NCBI RefSeq assembly: GCF_000012645.1
Contig: NC_007577.1
Span: forward strand, 806,001 to 870,000
Length of the DNA: 64,000 nucleotides
DNA from: Prochlorococcus marinus str. MIT 9312
GTDB lineage: Bacteria > Cyanobacteriota > Cyanobacteriia > PCC-6307 > Cyanobiaceae
Reading direction: 5' to 3'
Positions 57,700 through 64,000 of the stretch are shown in pieces. How positions within the stretch are numbered: position 1 is the stretch's first letter; each line of letters opens with the position of its first letter. Both the position numbers and the translations under genes were made by a program. The notes under the pieces are model-generated. The model was not told the DNA's origin and searched no databases. It worked only from the letters and a program-made list of their open reading frames with translations.

Positions 57700-58710
57700 T
57701 TGAATATTCCTGACAACTCAAATACAAAAAGAATTTCAATTGATTTACCTGAGGAACTAATTTCCAGGTTTGATCAATTACGAAAAGAGTGGGGATTTAG
57801 AGCAAGAGGACCTGTAATAGAAAAGATACTTAAAGAACTTCTTCAAGAAGATGATTTATTACCTAAGAACCAACAGCAAGAAATAGACTTTAACGAGAAT
57901 AATAATAATAAAAATTTAAATATTGATGAAGATACTGCATTGGTATTAATTAAATCAGACGTAAAAAAAGAAGTTAATGAGATATCTTTGAATAAAAGAT
58001 TTACAAATAACAATCAATATAAAGAAAAAGCCAACTCAAACATAAGCCTTCCCAATTTTGTTAAAAAAAAAGTAAAGAATCTAAGAAGAAGTATTAATAG
58101 TGAAAAATTAAAGGAGAATATTAATGATATTCAAATTAATACAATTAAAGAAACTGAATTAATAAAATGTCGAATTGAGTTAATTAGTCATTGGAAAACC
58201 TTATATGGATCAGTTCCTAATGATCATGTAGTAAAAGCATCGATGGATTGGTTTGAAAGGGATATATGGCCAAATCTTGATGGAACTGAAAATCTACCCT
58301 TTACGTGGAGTGCAGCCAATAAATTAATGTCAGAATTATGCCCATTTTGGATAAAGAAAAATCCTTCCCTTGAAATTGTTTTATTAATGATTGGCGTTTT
58401 AGAAGACCCTTTTGCTACATCAGATCTGATAAATAGAATACCAACACTTATGAGAAGGTTTATCAGTAGATTTAAGCGAAATAATAGATCAAATTCATTT
58501 GAAACTTTGGACTCAACAATGACAGTACATGGGGCACTTAAATTATTGAAATTATCAACATCCGCAGGATCCGCTCATACGTTCCGCAAAATTAGGGAGG
58601 CCTATAAATCAATAGCATTAGAGAAGCATCCAGATGCTGGAGGATCAACAGATCAAATGAGAAAATTAAATGAAGCGTATCAATTGCTAAAAAATCTTTA
58701 TAGAAATTAG
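57700..58710 (+). CDS. Ribbon-helix-helix protein with C-terminal J domain
   Basis: A 336-residue protein of unusual makeup. The N-terminus (about residues 9-50) reads KRISIDLPEELISRFDQLRK then GPVIEKILKELLQ, a CopG-like ribbon-helix-helix pattern. An Asn/Lys-rich linker (about 52-155) follows. A folded region (about 160-265) has HWKTLYGSVPNDHVVKASMDWFERDIWP. The C-terminus is a J domain with HPD at 310-312 (LEKHPDAGG) and MRKLNEAYQLLKNLY. J domains activate Hsp70; ribbon-helix-helix modules bind DNA or dimerise. The start is TTG at 57700. The combined role is unknown. Confidence 0.8.
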   Translation: MNIPDNSNTKRISIDLPEELISRFDQLRKEWGFRARGPVIEKILKELLQEDDLLPKNQQQEIDFNENNNNKNLNIDEDTALVLIKSDVKKEVNEISLNKRFTNNNQYKEKANSNISLPNFVKKKVKNLRRSINSEKLKENINDIQINTIKETELIKCRIELISHWKTLYGSVPNDHVVKASMDWFERDIWPNLDGTENLPFTWSAANKLMSELCPFWIKKNPSLEIVLLMIGVLEDPFATSDLINRIPTLMRRFISRFKRNNRSNSFETLDSTMTVHGALKLLKLSTSAGSAHTFRKIREAYKSIALEKHPDAGGSTDQMRKLNEAYQLLKNLYRN

Positions 58711-58725
58711 TATACTAATTCTCAA

Positions 58726-58769
58726 ATAAGACTATTTATAAGTCTAATTAATAGTCTCATATAAGATAT
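58726..58769 (+). repeat. 44-bp direct repeat, copy 1
   Basis: It matches copy 2 at 58899-58942 at 37 of 44 positions. The unit contains AGTCT/AGACT words that form internal inverted repeats (AGACT at 58729-58733 with AGTCT at 58741-58745, and AATAGTCT later). It begins 15 bases after the stop of the RHH/J-domain gene. Confidence 0.7.
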
Positions 58770-58898
58770 ATGTTAAATTTAGAATTTCTAATTTTCGTCA
58801 ATTATTTATTCAAATTAATGGAAACAATAATTATGTATAAATGAAATTAAAATAAAATTTACTTTTAAAAATAAAATTTTTTGTATAGTACTTCTTAT

Positions 58899-58942
58899 AT
58901 GAGACTTATTATAAGTCTAATAGATAGTCTCAAATTAGATAT
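58899..58942 (+). repeat. 44-bp direct repeat, copy 2
   Basis: Second copy, 173 bases after the first, same orientation. AGACTTA-TTA-TAAGTCT (58902-58918) forms a 7-bp hairpin here, and GAGACT/AGTCTC flank it. The TATAAT-like box begins 7 bases after the repeat ends. Confidence 0.7.
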
Positions 58943-58948
58943 GTAAGA

Positions 58949-58954
58949 TATAAT
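58949..58954 (+). promoter_or_regulatory. -10-like box before the candidate small RNA
   Basis: A TATAAT hexamer on the plus strand just after repeat copy 2. It would place a start near 58961. No clear -35 element is seen, and such hexamers are frequent by chance in A/T-rich DNA. Confidence 0.35.
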
Positions 58955-58960
58955 AATTAA

Positions 58961-59090
58961 TCAATTTATACGAAAACCCCCCAACTGTTTATTGCATAGG
59001 AAAAATTGAACAATAAATCAATAAACTATGTCCTTTCAATGTCCAAGATATTAATAAGGACTAGAAAGTCTTACTATAAGGTCCTTTTGT
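58961..59090 (+). ncRNA. Candidate small RNA
   Basis: Inferred only from signals: a TATAAT box upstream, a C-run at about 58977-58982 that stands out in this A/T-rich DNA, an 8-bp GTTTATTG/CAATAAAC pairing in the body, and at the end a 6-bp AAGGAC/GTCCTT stem (59056-59061 with 59081-59086) followed by T-rich sequence. It does not match a small RNA I can name (not tmRNA, SRP RNA or RNase P). Prochlorococcus is known for many Yfr-type small RNAs. Confidence 0.35.
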
Positions 59091-59098
59091 GTCTTGCC

Positions 59099-59119
59099 GT
59101 ACTGTCTTAAAGACAGTAC
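59099..59119. terminator. Perfect 9-bp hairpin at the 3' end of the secreted-protein gene
   Basis: GTACTGTCT (59099-59107) pairs with AGACAGTAC (59111-59119) around a TAA loop. It overlaps the first base of the minus-strand stop codon at 59119-59121. There is no T-run on either side, so it may be a transcript-end stabiliser or partial terminator rather than a full intrinsic one. Confidence 0.4.
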
Positions 59120-59367
59120 TAATTAGACTGAAGCTTTTGAATCGCAGTTTGCTTGTCAATACTAGGAACATCGCTTAATCCGTTTGCATCAAACCAAGGA
59201 GCATTAGCCCAATCAAACCCTTCCCCGAAAGTATTATCTGGAGAAGTTATATACCAATGACATGAAGCGTCAGGTACATCAACAGAGCATTTTGACCAAT
59301 CGTCTGACCACTGAGGGACTTGTACCCAAAGCACTGAAGAAAGCAATAAAGATAGAAAACTGATCAT
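59119..59367 (-). CDS. Small secreted protein, Trp-rich with two Cys
   Basis: An 82-residue protein with a hydrophobic start (MISFLSLLLSSVLWVQV), a likely signal peptide, and a mature part of about 60 residues rich in Trp and Asp (SDDWSKCSVDVPDASCHWYI, later WANAPWFDANG). The two Cys are 9 residues apart and could form a disulfide, which suits export. I do not recognise a family. It stands alone between repeat-bearing gaps: two repeat copies lie beyond its 3' end and an inverted, diverged copy lies beyond its 5' end. Confidence 0.65.
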   Translation of the reverse strand: MISFLSLLLSSVLWVQVPQWSDDWSKCSVDVPDASCHWYITSPDNTFGEGFDWANAPWFDANGLSDVPSIDKQTAIQKLQSN

Positions 59368-59412
59368 GTACTTTATAATACAACATTAATCAGTTTTATA
59401 TGATTATTACTT

Positions 59413-59461
59413 GTCTTATACTAGAATTAATATTAGACTAGTTTTTAGTCTAATATAAGAC
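59413..59461. repeat. Nested inverted repeat related to the 44-bp repeats; possible pheT terminator
   Basis: An 11-bp perfect inverted repeat (59430-59440 with 59446-59456, 5-base loop) sits inside a second pair, GTCTTATA at 59413-59420 and TATAAGAC at 59454-59461. Read on the minus strand, 59454-59415 aligns in register with the reverse of the 44-bp repeat unit (27 of 40 positions against copy 1). It begins 11 bases beyond the pheT stop, so it could end the pheT transcript. Confidence 0.55.
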
Positions 59462-59471
59462 TTTTGGGAAG

Positions 59472-61916
59472 CTAATTTCTCAATTTAGTCTGAAAACTTT
59501 TTTCAATATTAGAAATGATGCTTGAGTGTATTGTTTTGATATCTGAGTCCAGTAATGTTTTATCTTGAGCTCTATAAGATAATCTAAATGTATAGCTTAT
59601 ATAATCCTCCCCAAGTTTAATATCTTCAAAAATATCTATTAAATAAACATCCTCTAAAAGATTTTTTCCTGTTTTTTTTATTAGTGAAGTTATATCGCTA
59701 ATTAAGAATTTCTTACTGAAAACAAAATTTATATCCCTTTCTATTTTCGGAACAATTGGGTATTGCTTAAATATTGGAATCCATTTATTTTTTCTTGTAC
59801 TAGCACCCAAAAGGTTATCTACATTTATGCTAAATAAATAAACGATTTTTAATGATTTCTTTTCTAGTATTAATTTGGGATGTATTTCGCCAAAATAACC
59901 TGCATCTTTTCCTTCAATAATCAATTTTGCTGTTCTGCCTGGATGTAGAAAATCAATTGAATCAGTAGGTTTATCATCAATTTTTATATTCAAAGATGAT
60001 AAGGCTTCCTTTAACTTTCCTCTAGCCTGATAATAATTAAGATCATTATCCTTGTTAGAATTTACCCACTTTTCAAATCTTTTATTGCCAAAAATTGCAC
60101 CATTCAGTACTTCTTTTTGAATGAACTCAGTATTCTTATGAAAAACATTTCCAATTTCAAATATATAACAACTGTTTTGTCCAGCTTTTATATTACGGTT
60201 TACTATTTCCAAATGTTCTTTCCAAATATTATCTCTTAGGCAGCTAGTTTCTAATAACAAAGGATTAGATATCTTTATAAGTGTTTCTTTATCTTCTGGA
60301 ACAAGAGAGTAGCTAAGAACCTCGTTAAAACCATTTTCTGTAAATCCATTTTTTACCTTTCTCAATGCCAACTGCTCTGATGACAATTTCCCAGGTTTAA
60401 TTGGATTAGGAAGGTTCAAGTCGAATCTGTCATACCCTATTAATCTCGCAATTTCTTCAATTAAATCTATTTCTCTTATTAAATCTTGTGATCTATTTGG
60501 AATTACTGCTACATCCCAACCATATTCTTTACTTTTTAAAGAACAACCTATGAGTGTTAATTTATCAACTATTTCAGTATCAGATATATTTCTTTTTTCA
60601 AATTGATCGTTAATGATTAATGGACCAAGAATTTTATGTATTCGACTTCTCCGTAATTTAATAAAAATATCCTCATTATTTTTTAAATTAGAAGTATTGA
60701 TGATGGGTAAATTAATAGAAAAATATTCTTCTAAAAGATTCATTGCTCTTGTAACAGCGCTTATTGTGTTTTTTGACGAAATCCCTTTTTCATATCTGCT
60801 GCTAGATTCTGTTCTTATGCCAACCGCCTTTGAAGATTTTCTTATGGTAACTGGATTAAAAACAGCTCCCTCAAGGTAAATAGAAGAGGTAGTATTGCTT
60901 ACAGAAGTCTCTAAACCACCTATCACCCCAGCAATAGCAACAGGTTTATCGGAACAAGTAACTACTGTAATATTTTCATTTAATTCATATTTTTTTCCAT
61001 CCAAACATACAAGGCTTTCGTTATCCTTGGCTTTTCGTACAGAGAAGTCTTCTGGAGAAACATCCTTGCCAATTAAGTTAGATAATTTTTCCTTGTCAAA
61101 CGCATGCAAGGGTTGCCCTTGTTCTAAAAGTATATAGTTTGTTAAATCAACTAGAAGATTAATCGACTTTATACCTGATTTTTCTATACGGTCTTTAAGC
61201 CATATTGGTGATAATTTATTTCCATTTACTCCATCAATGCAGCTTATTGTATAAATGCAATTAGATGTTATAGCCTCTGGACAAAGTTTAATTCCCTTAT
61301 TTAAATGAATATTGTATTTATGGTTTAATTCTGGAAAACTTAATTTGGATTCTAAAAGGGCAGAAATTTCTCGGGCTATACCTATAACCGACATTCCGTC
61401 AGGTCTATTAGCTGTAATGGCTAAATCATATATAAAATCATTTAATTGAAGTAAGTCAGACACTGGAGTGCCTAATTCATGTTTTAAGGCTAAATCTTCA
61501 TCAATGATCTCTATCCCTTCGCTAGAGTCTTCTAATCCTAGTTCCTGCAGAGAGCATATCATTCCTTCACTCATGACACCTCTAATTTCACTTCTTTTAA
61601 TAGTTAAATCAACGGCATTTAATTTGGCGCCGACAGTAGCAACATAAACATAAACATTTGGTTTAATATTTCGCGCACCACAGATAATTTGTAGATTCTT
61701 TGAAGTACCAATATCGACTTGGCAAATTGAGAGTTTGTCAGATCCATCGTGTTTTAAAACAGATAAGACCTTACCTAAAACAACACCATTTACATTTTTA
61801 GAACAATCTTCTAATGATTCAACCTCAAATCCACCAATAGATAATTTCTCAGAGAGATCTACAGGAGTAGAAGAAATTTCTACTAAATTTTTCAACCAAT
61901 TTTGAGAAACTTTCAT
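59472..61916 (-). CDS. pheT: Phenylalanyl-tRNA synthetase beta subunit
   Basis: The 814-residue beta chain of the alpha2-beta2 synthetase. Domains in order: EMAP/tRNA-binding (VVLGKVLSVLKHDGSDKLSICQV, about 45-150), B3/B4 editing region (about 210-390, with GQPLHAFD and GGLETSVS), B5 (about 410-490), the catalytic-like core and the C-terminal anticodon-binding FDX-ACB domain (FKQYPIVPKIERDINFVF to the end). pheS is not in the window. It is divergent from rpmG. Confidence 0.97.
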   Translation of the reverse strand: MKVSQNWLKNLVEISSTPVDLSEKLSIGGFEVESLEDCSKNVNGVVLGKVLSVLKHDGSDKLSICQVDIGTSKNLQIICGARNIKPNVYVYVATVGAKLNAVDLTIKRSEIRGVMSEGMICSLQELGLEDSSEGIEIIDEDLALKHELGTPVSDLLQLNDFIYDLAITANRPDGMSVIGIAREISALLESKLSFPELNHKYNIHLNKGIKLCPEAITSNCIYTISCIDGVNGNKLSPIWLKDRIEKSGIKSINLLVDLTNYILLEQGQPLHAFDKEKLSNLIGKDVSPEDFSVRKAKDNESLVCLDGKKYELNENITVVTCSDKPVAIAGVIGGLETSVSNTTSSIYLEGAVFNPVTIRKSSKAVGIRTESSSRYEKGISSKNTISAVTRAMNLLEEYFSINLPIINTSNLKNNEDIFIKLRRSRIHKILGPLIINDQFEKRNISDTEIVDKLTLIGCSLKSKEYGWDVAVIPNRSQDLIREIDLIEEIARLIGYDRFDLNLPNPIKPGKLSSEQLALRKVKNGFTENGFNEVLSYSLVPEDKETLIKISNPLLLETSCLRDNIWKEHLEIVNRNIKAGQNSCYIFEIGNVFHKNTEFIQKEVLNGAIFGNKRFEKWVNSNKDNDLNYYQARGKLKEALSSLNIKIDDKPTDSIDFLHPGRTAKLIIEGKDAGYFGEIHPKLILEKKSLKIVYLFSINVDNLLGASTRKNKWIPIFKQYPIVPKIERDINFVFSKKFLISDITSLIKKTGKNLLEDVYLIDIFEDIKLGEDYISYTFRLSYRAQDKTLLDSDIKTIHSSIISNIEKSFQTKLRN

Positions 61917-62016
61917 ATATATTTTTAATCAATGATGATAAAAGAAATGATTATATCTTCAAAATAGTTTGTTGAAGATGTACAATAGAAAATTATACAA
62001 TAAAGTATTAATTAAA

Positions 62017-62211
62017 ATGGCTAAAAAAGGGACAAGAGTTGTAGTGACCCTGGAATGTACTGAAGCTAGGACAAGCACAGATCCTAAGAGATCAAATGGT
62101 GTCTCAAGATATACTACTGAAAAGAATCGTAGAAATACAACTGAAAGATTAGAACTAAAAAAGTTTAATCCTCATTTAAATAGAATGACAATACACAAAG
62201 AAATAAAGTAA
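62017..62211 (+). CDS. rpmG: 50S ribosomal protein L33
   Basis: A 64-residue L33 beginning [19 protein letters not shown], with [20 protein letters not shown] and [11 protein letters not shown] at the end. I chose ATG at 62017; an in-frame upstream start at 61969 would add 16 residues absent from L33. It is followed after 12 bases by rpsR, a pairing common in cyanobacteria and plastids. Confidence 0.97.
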   Translation: MAKKGTRVVVTLECTEARTSTDPKRSNGVSRYTTEKNRRNTTERLELKKFNPHLNRMTIHKEIK

Positions 62212-62223
62212 TCGAATCAAATC

Positions 62224-62445
62224 ATGCCTAATTCAATTTTTAAAAAACAATTATCACCTATCAAACCCGGAGATCCTATTGACTATAAGGATGTAGAACT
62301 ACTAAAAAAATTCATAACTGAGAGGGGCAAAATCCTACCAAGAAGGATGACTGGTTTAACCTCAAAGCAACAAAGAGATCTTACATTAGCTGTAAAAAGA
62401 GCCCGAATTGTAGCTCTCTTACCCTTTGTAAATCCTGAAGGATAA
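62224..62445 (+). CDS. rpsR: 30S ribosomal protein S18
   Basis: A 73-residue S18. The typical core is [50 protein letters not shown] (in short: [44 protein letters not shown]). It binds S6 and 16S rRNA on the platform. It is co-directional with rpmG upstream and the RNB nuclease downstream (45 bases). Confidence 0.97.
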   Translation: MPNSIFKKQLSPIKPGDPIDYKDVELLKKFITERGKILPRRMTGLTSKQQRDLTLAVKRARIVALLPFVNPEG

Positions 62446-62490
62446 TTTCATATTGAATATAGTTAGCTCTATAATTAATTTTTCAAATAT

Positions 62491-63675
62491 TTGAAAGATT
62501 TAACTAATTTAAAAACATATATTATTGACTCTGAAAATCCACATGAAGTCGATGATGCTATTTCCTTAGAAATAAAAAATGGAAATACAAAAAAACTATG
62601 GATACACATTAGTAATCCATGCAAGTTTTTTTTGCATGACTCTAATGTTGATCTCGATGCAAGATTGAAAAATAGCAGTTTATATTTGACAGATCAATAT
62701 GTTCCAATGCTACCTAAGAATATTCTTGAAAAGGCAAATCTAGCTCAAAATAAAATTTCAGAAACTATTAGTGGAGCAATAGAATTCAACGACGATGGTT
62801 CAATTCATAATTATGAAATAACTGAAGCAAAAATAAAACCAAAATATCAATTAACATATGAAGATGCAAATGAAATATTAGAATTAGAACCTAAAGAAGA
62901 AATAGAATTAATTGAGATAAAAAATTTATTAGAAAAAAGTATTTCATTCAGAAAAAAACAAGGAGCAATTATATTTGAAAGTCCTAATAGTAAAATTAAA
63001 TTATATAAGGATAAAATTATACTAAAAAAACTAGATAAAACAATATCACAATCTATAGTTTCAGAATCAATGATATTAATGGGTTATGTAACAAGTTTAT
63101 TTATAGATAAATATAATTTAGCAGCTGCTTTTAGGATCCAAAAGTTAAATTGCAAACCACATGAAATACTTAATAGATACAATGATAGTGAAATTAAATA
63201 TATAATATTAAAACAATATATGGGAAGAAGTTATATAACAACTAAGCCCGGTATCCATGAATCACTAGGCCTTAAAATGTATGTACAATGTACTTCACCA
63301 TTAAGAAGATATCTTGATTTAATTATACAAAGACAAGTATATAATAAAATCAATGATTACGAACTTCTAAGTATAAAATCAGTCTCTGAAATTATTGATT
63401 ATTCAAAGAATAGACAATCAGAGAATAATAATATATTTAAAAATGATAAATTTAAGTATTTAAAATTATTTTTTATGAATGAAAAAAAACCTTTTTATAA
63501 AATAATATTTGTTAAGTGGATCAATCATAAAAGAAATATTGCTTTGGTTTATTTTCCAGATTATTCACTAGAAATACTTATTACTCTTTTTGTATCAATA
63601 GAAATATATAGTAATAAAATATATAAAGTCAAATATATTATAAATGATAGTAATCTTTTAGAATTTATTTATTAA
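62491..63675 (+). CDS. RNB-domain ribonuclease (RNase II/R family), short form
   Basis: A 394-residue protein containing an RNB catalytic domain and little else. It opens directly with the metal-binding motif IIDSENPHEVDDAISLEI (Asp cluster) and later shows TSPLRRYLDLIIQRQ with the conserved Arg region. RNase II and R normally have N-terminal cold-shock domains and a C-terminal S1 domain, about 640-800 residues; those are missing here or too diverged to see. The start is TTG at 62491. Downstream is metG, 68 bases on. Confidence 0.87.
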   Translation: MKDLTNLKTYIIDSENPHEVDDAISLEIKNGNTKKLWIHISNPCKFFLHDSNVDLDARLKNSSLYLTDQYVPMLPKNILEKANLAQNKISETISGAIEFNDDGSIHNYEITEAKIKPKYQLTYEDANEILELEPKEEIELIEIKNLLEKSISFRKKQGAIIFESPNSKIKLYKDKIILKKLDKTISQSIVSESMILMGYVTSLFIDKYNLAAAFRIQKLNCKPHEILNRYNDSEIKYIILKQYMGRSYITTKPGIHESLGLKMYVQCTSPLRRYLDLIIQRQVYNKINDYELLSIKSVSEIIDYSKNRQSENNNIFKNDKFKYLKLFFMNEKKPFYKIIFVKWINHKRNIALVYFPDYSLEILITLFVSIEIYSNKIYKVKYIINDSNLLEFIY

Positions 63676-63743
63676 TAATATAATAAATATAATAGGTTGT
63701 TATTAGTTTAAAAAATATCTGTTAGTATTAATAAAAAAGCTTT

Positions 63744-64000
63744 ATGACTTTTGTCATTACTACACCTTTATACTATGTTAATGACAAACCTCATTTAGGA
63801 AGTGTATATACAACAATAATTTGTGACTCGATAGCTAGGTATAAAAGACTTGTAGGTGAAGATGTTATTTTCATTACTGGTGTTGATGAACATGGTTTAA
63901 AAATACAAAGAACAGCTAATGAAAAGGGTATTGAACCAAAATCACATTGTGATGAAATCTCAGAAGTATTTAATATTAATTGGAAAAATTGGAATATATC
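63744..64000 (+). CDS. metG: Methionyl-tRNA synthetase, 5' part
   Basis: The window ends inside this gene; about 85 residues are visible. It begins MTFVITTPLYYVNDKPHLGS, in which PHLGS is the HIGH-type ATP motif, followed by IARYKRLVGEDVIFITGVDEHG (in pieces: ARYKRLVGEDV, FITGVDEHGLKIQRTA), the standard MetG opening. The enzyme charges methionine onto initiator and elongator tRNAs. The C-terminal part, including KMSKS, lies beyond the window. Confidence 0.95.
   Translation, partial: MTFVITTPLYYVNDKPHLGSVYTTIICDSIARYKRLVGEDVIFITGVDEHGLKIQRTANEKGIEPKSHCDEISEVFNINWKNWNI

Larger units (their letters stand above)
58711..59118. other. 408-base non-coding stretch with repeats and a possible small RNA
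   Basis: This is the longest gene-free stretch in the window. It holds two copies of a 44-bp direct repeat (58726-58769 and 58899-58942), a TATAAT at 58949-58954, a run of six C residues at about 58977-58982, a GTTTATTG/CAATAAAC pair around 58988-59030, and a terminator-like hairpin at 59056-59086. A 9-bp perfect hairpin (59099-59107 with 59111-59119) touches the stop of the secreted-protein gene. No open frame longer than about 25 codons with a credible start is present. Confidence 0.7.

Noticed and set aside
58770-58844. 24-codon ATG frame between the repeat copies
   Set aside because: Too short, no ribosome-binding site and Ile/Leu/Met composition expected by chance in A/T-rich DNA.
58711-59471. 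CRISPR array
   Set aside because: Only two direct copies 173 bases apart, imperfect and palindromic, with no regular spacers and no cas genes in the window.
61969-62016. N-terminal extension of rpmG
   Set aside because: L33 starts at MAKKGTR; the added residues are basic and non-homologous.

Overview
The window looks like core chromosome of a marine picocyanobacterium, most likely a high-light-adapted type of Prochlorococcus. The evidence is strong A+T richness (long A/T homopolymers, many AAA/AAT/TTA codons), very tight packing, and cyanobacterial marker genes: psaK, psb28, a GUN4-domain gene, hemJ, cobN, a plant-type ferredoxin and many small DUF proteins shared by cyanobacteria and plastids. 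I see no insertion sequence, prophage, integrase or CRISPR array. Species-level placement is inference.

Layout. 1-7.1 kb: 3' end of secF, a small membrane protein, an AI-2E-type exporter, psb28, mnmH, a GUN4 gene, a small anti-sigma kinase, a methyltransferase and glnA, which has a recognisable NtcA-type promoter and a strong terminator. 7.3-16.5 kb: a class V aminotransferase, tadA, a PLP decarboxylase, then a leftward five-gene run pyk > ABC permease > bioY > lspA > GTPase. 16.5-27.2 kb: leftward ilvA > scpB > yggT, rightward dxs, then a long leftward run ferredoxin > inositol-phosphatase family > hisZ > htpG > rpmB > peroxiredoxin > DUF2499 > DUF3593 > psaK. 27.2-36.6 kb: tRNA-Ser(GGA), dnaK-dnaJ-DUF3110-cyclophilin, ribBA, argC, purN, pgi. 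36.6-47.5 kb: leuS; dapF-cysteine desulfurase-DUF1995-dacB with 1-2 base junctions; coaD; flavin reductase, uvrC, hemJ and PHP. 47.5-57.4 kb: cobN back to back with ilvE-metH, then small conserved proteins and an Ap4A phosphorylase. 57.4-64 kb: a ribbon-helix-helix/J-domain fusion, a repeat-rich non-coding stretch with a possible small RNA, a small secreted protein, pheT, rpmG-rpsR, an RNB nuclease and the start of metG.

Functionally this is housekeeping: nitrogen assimilation (glnA), amino-acid synthesis (ilvA, ilvE, metH, argC, dapF, hisZ), cofactors (ribBA, dxs, coaD, bioY, cobN, hemJ), translation, chaperones (two J-domain proteins, DnaK, HtpG) and photosystem accessories. cobN (cobalamin synthesis) and metH (cobalamin user) start 1 kb apart from divergent transcripts.

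The least explained part is 57.6-59.5 kb: a protein pairing a DNA-binding ribbon-helix-helix with a C-terminal J domain; a 44-bp direct repeat in two copies plus a diverged inverted copy on the far side of a small secreted-protein gene; and a stretch with a promoter-like box, a C-run and a terminator-like hairpin. Two genes below 60 codons (45 and 59 aa) are added here.
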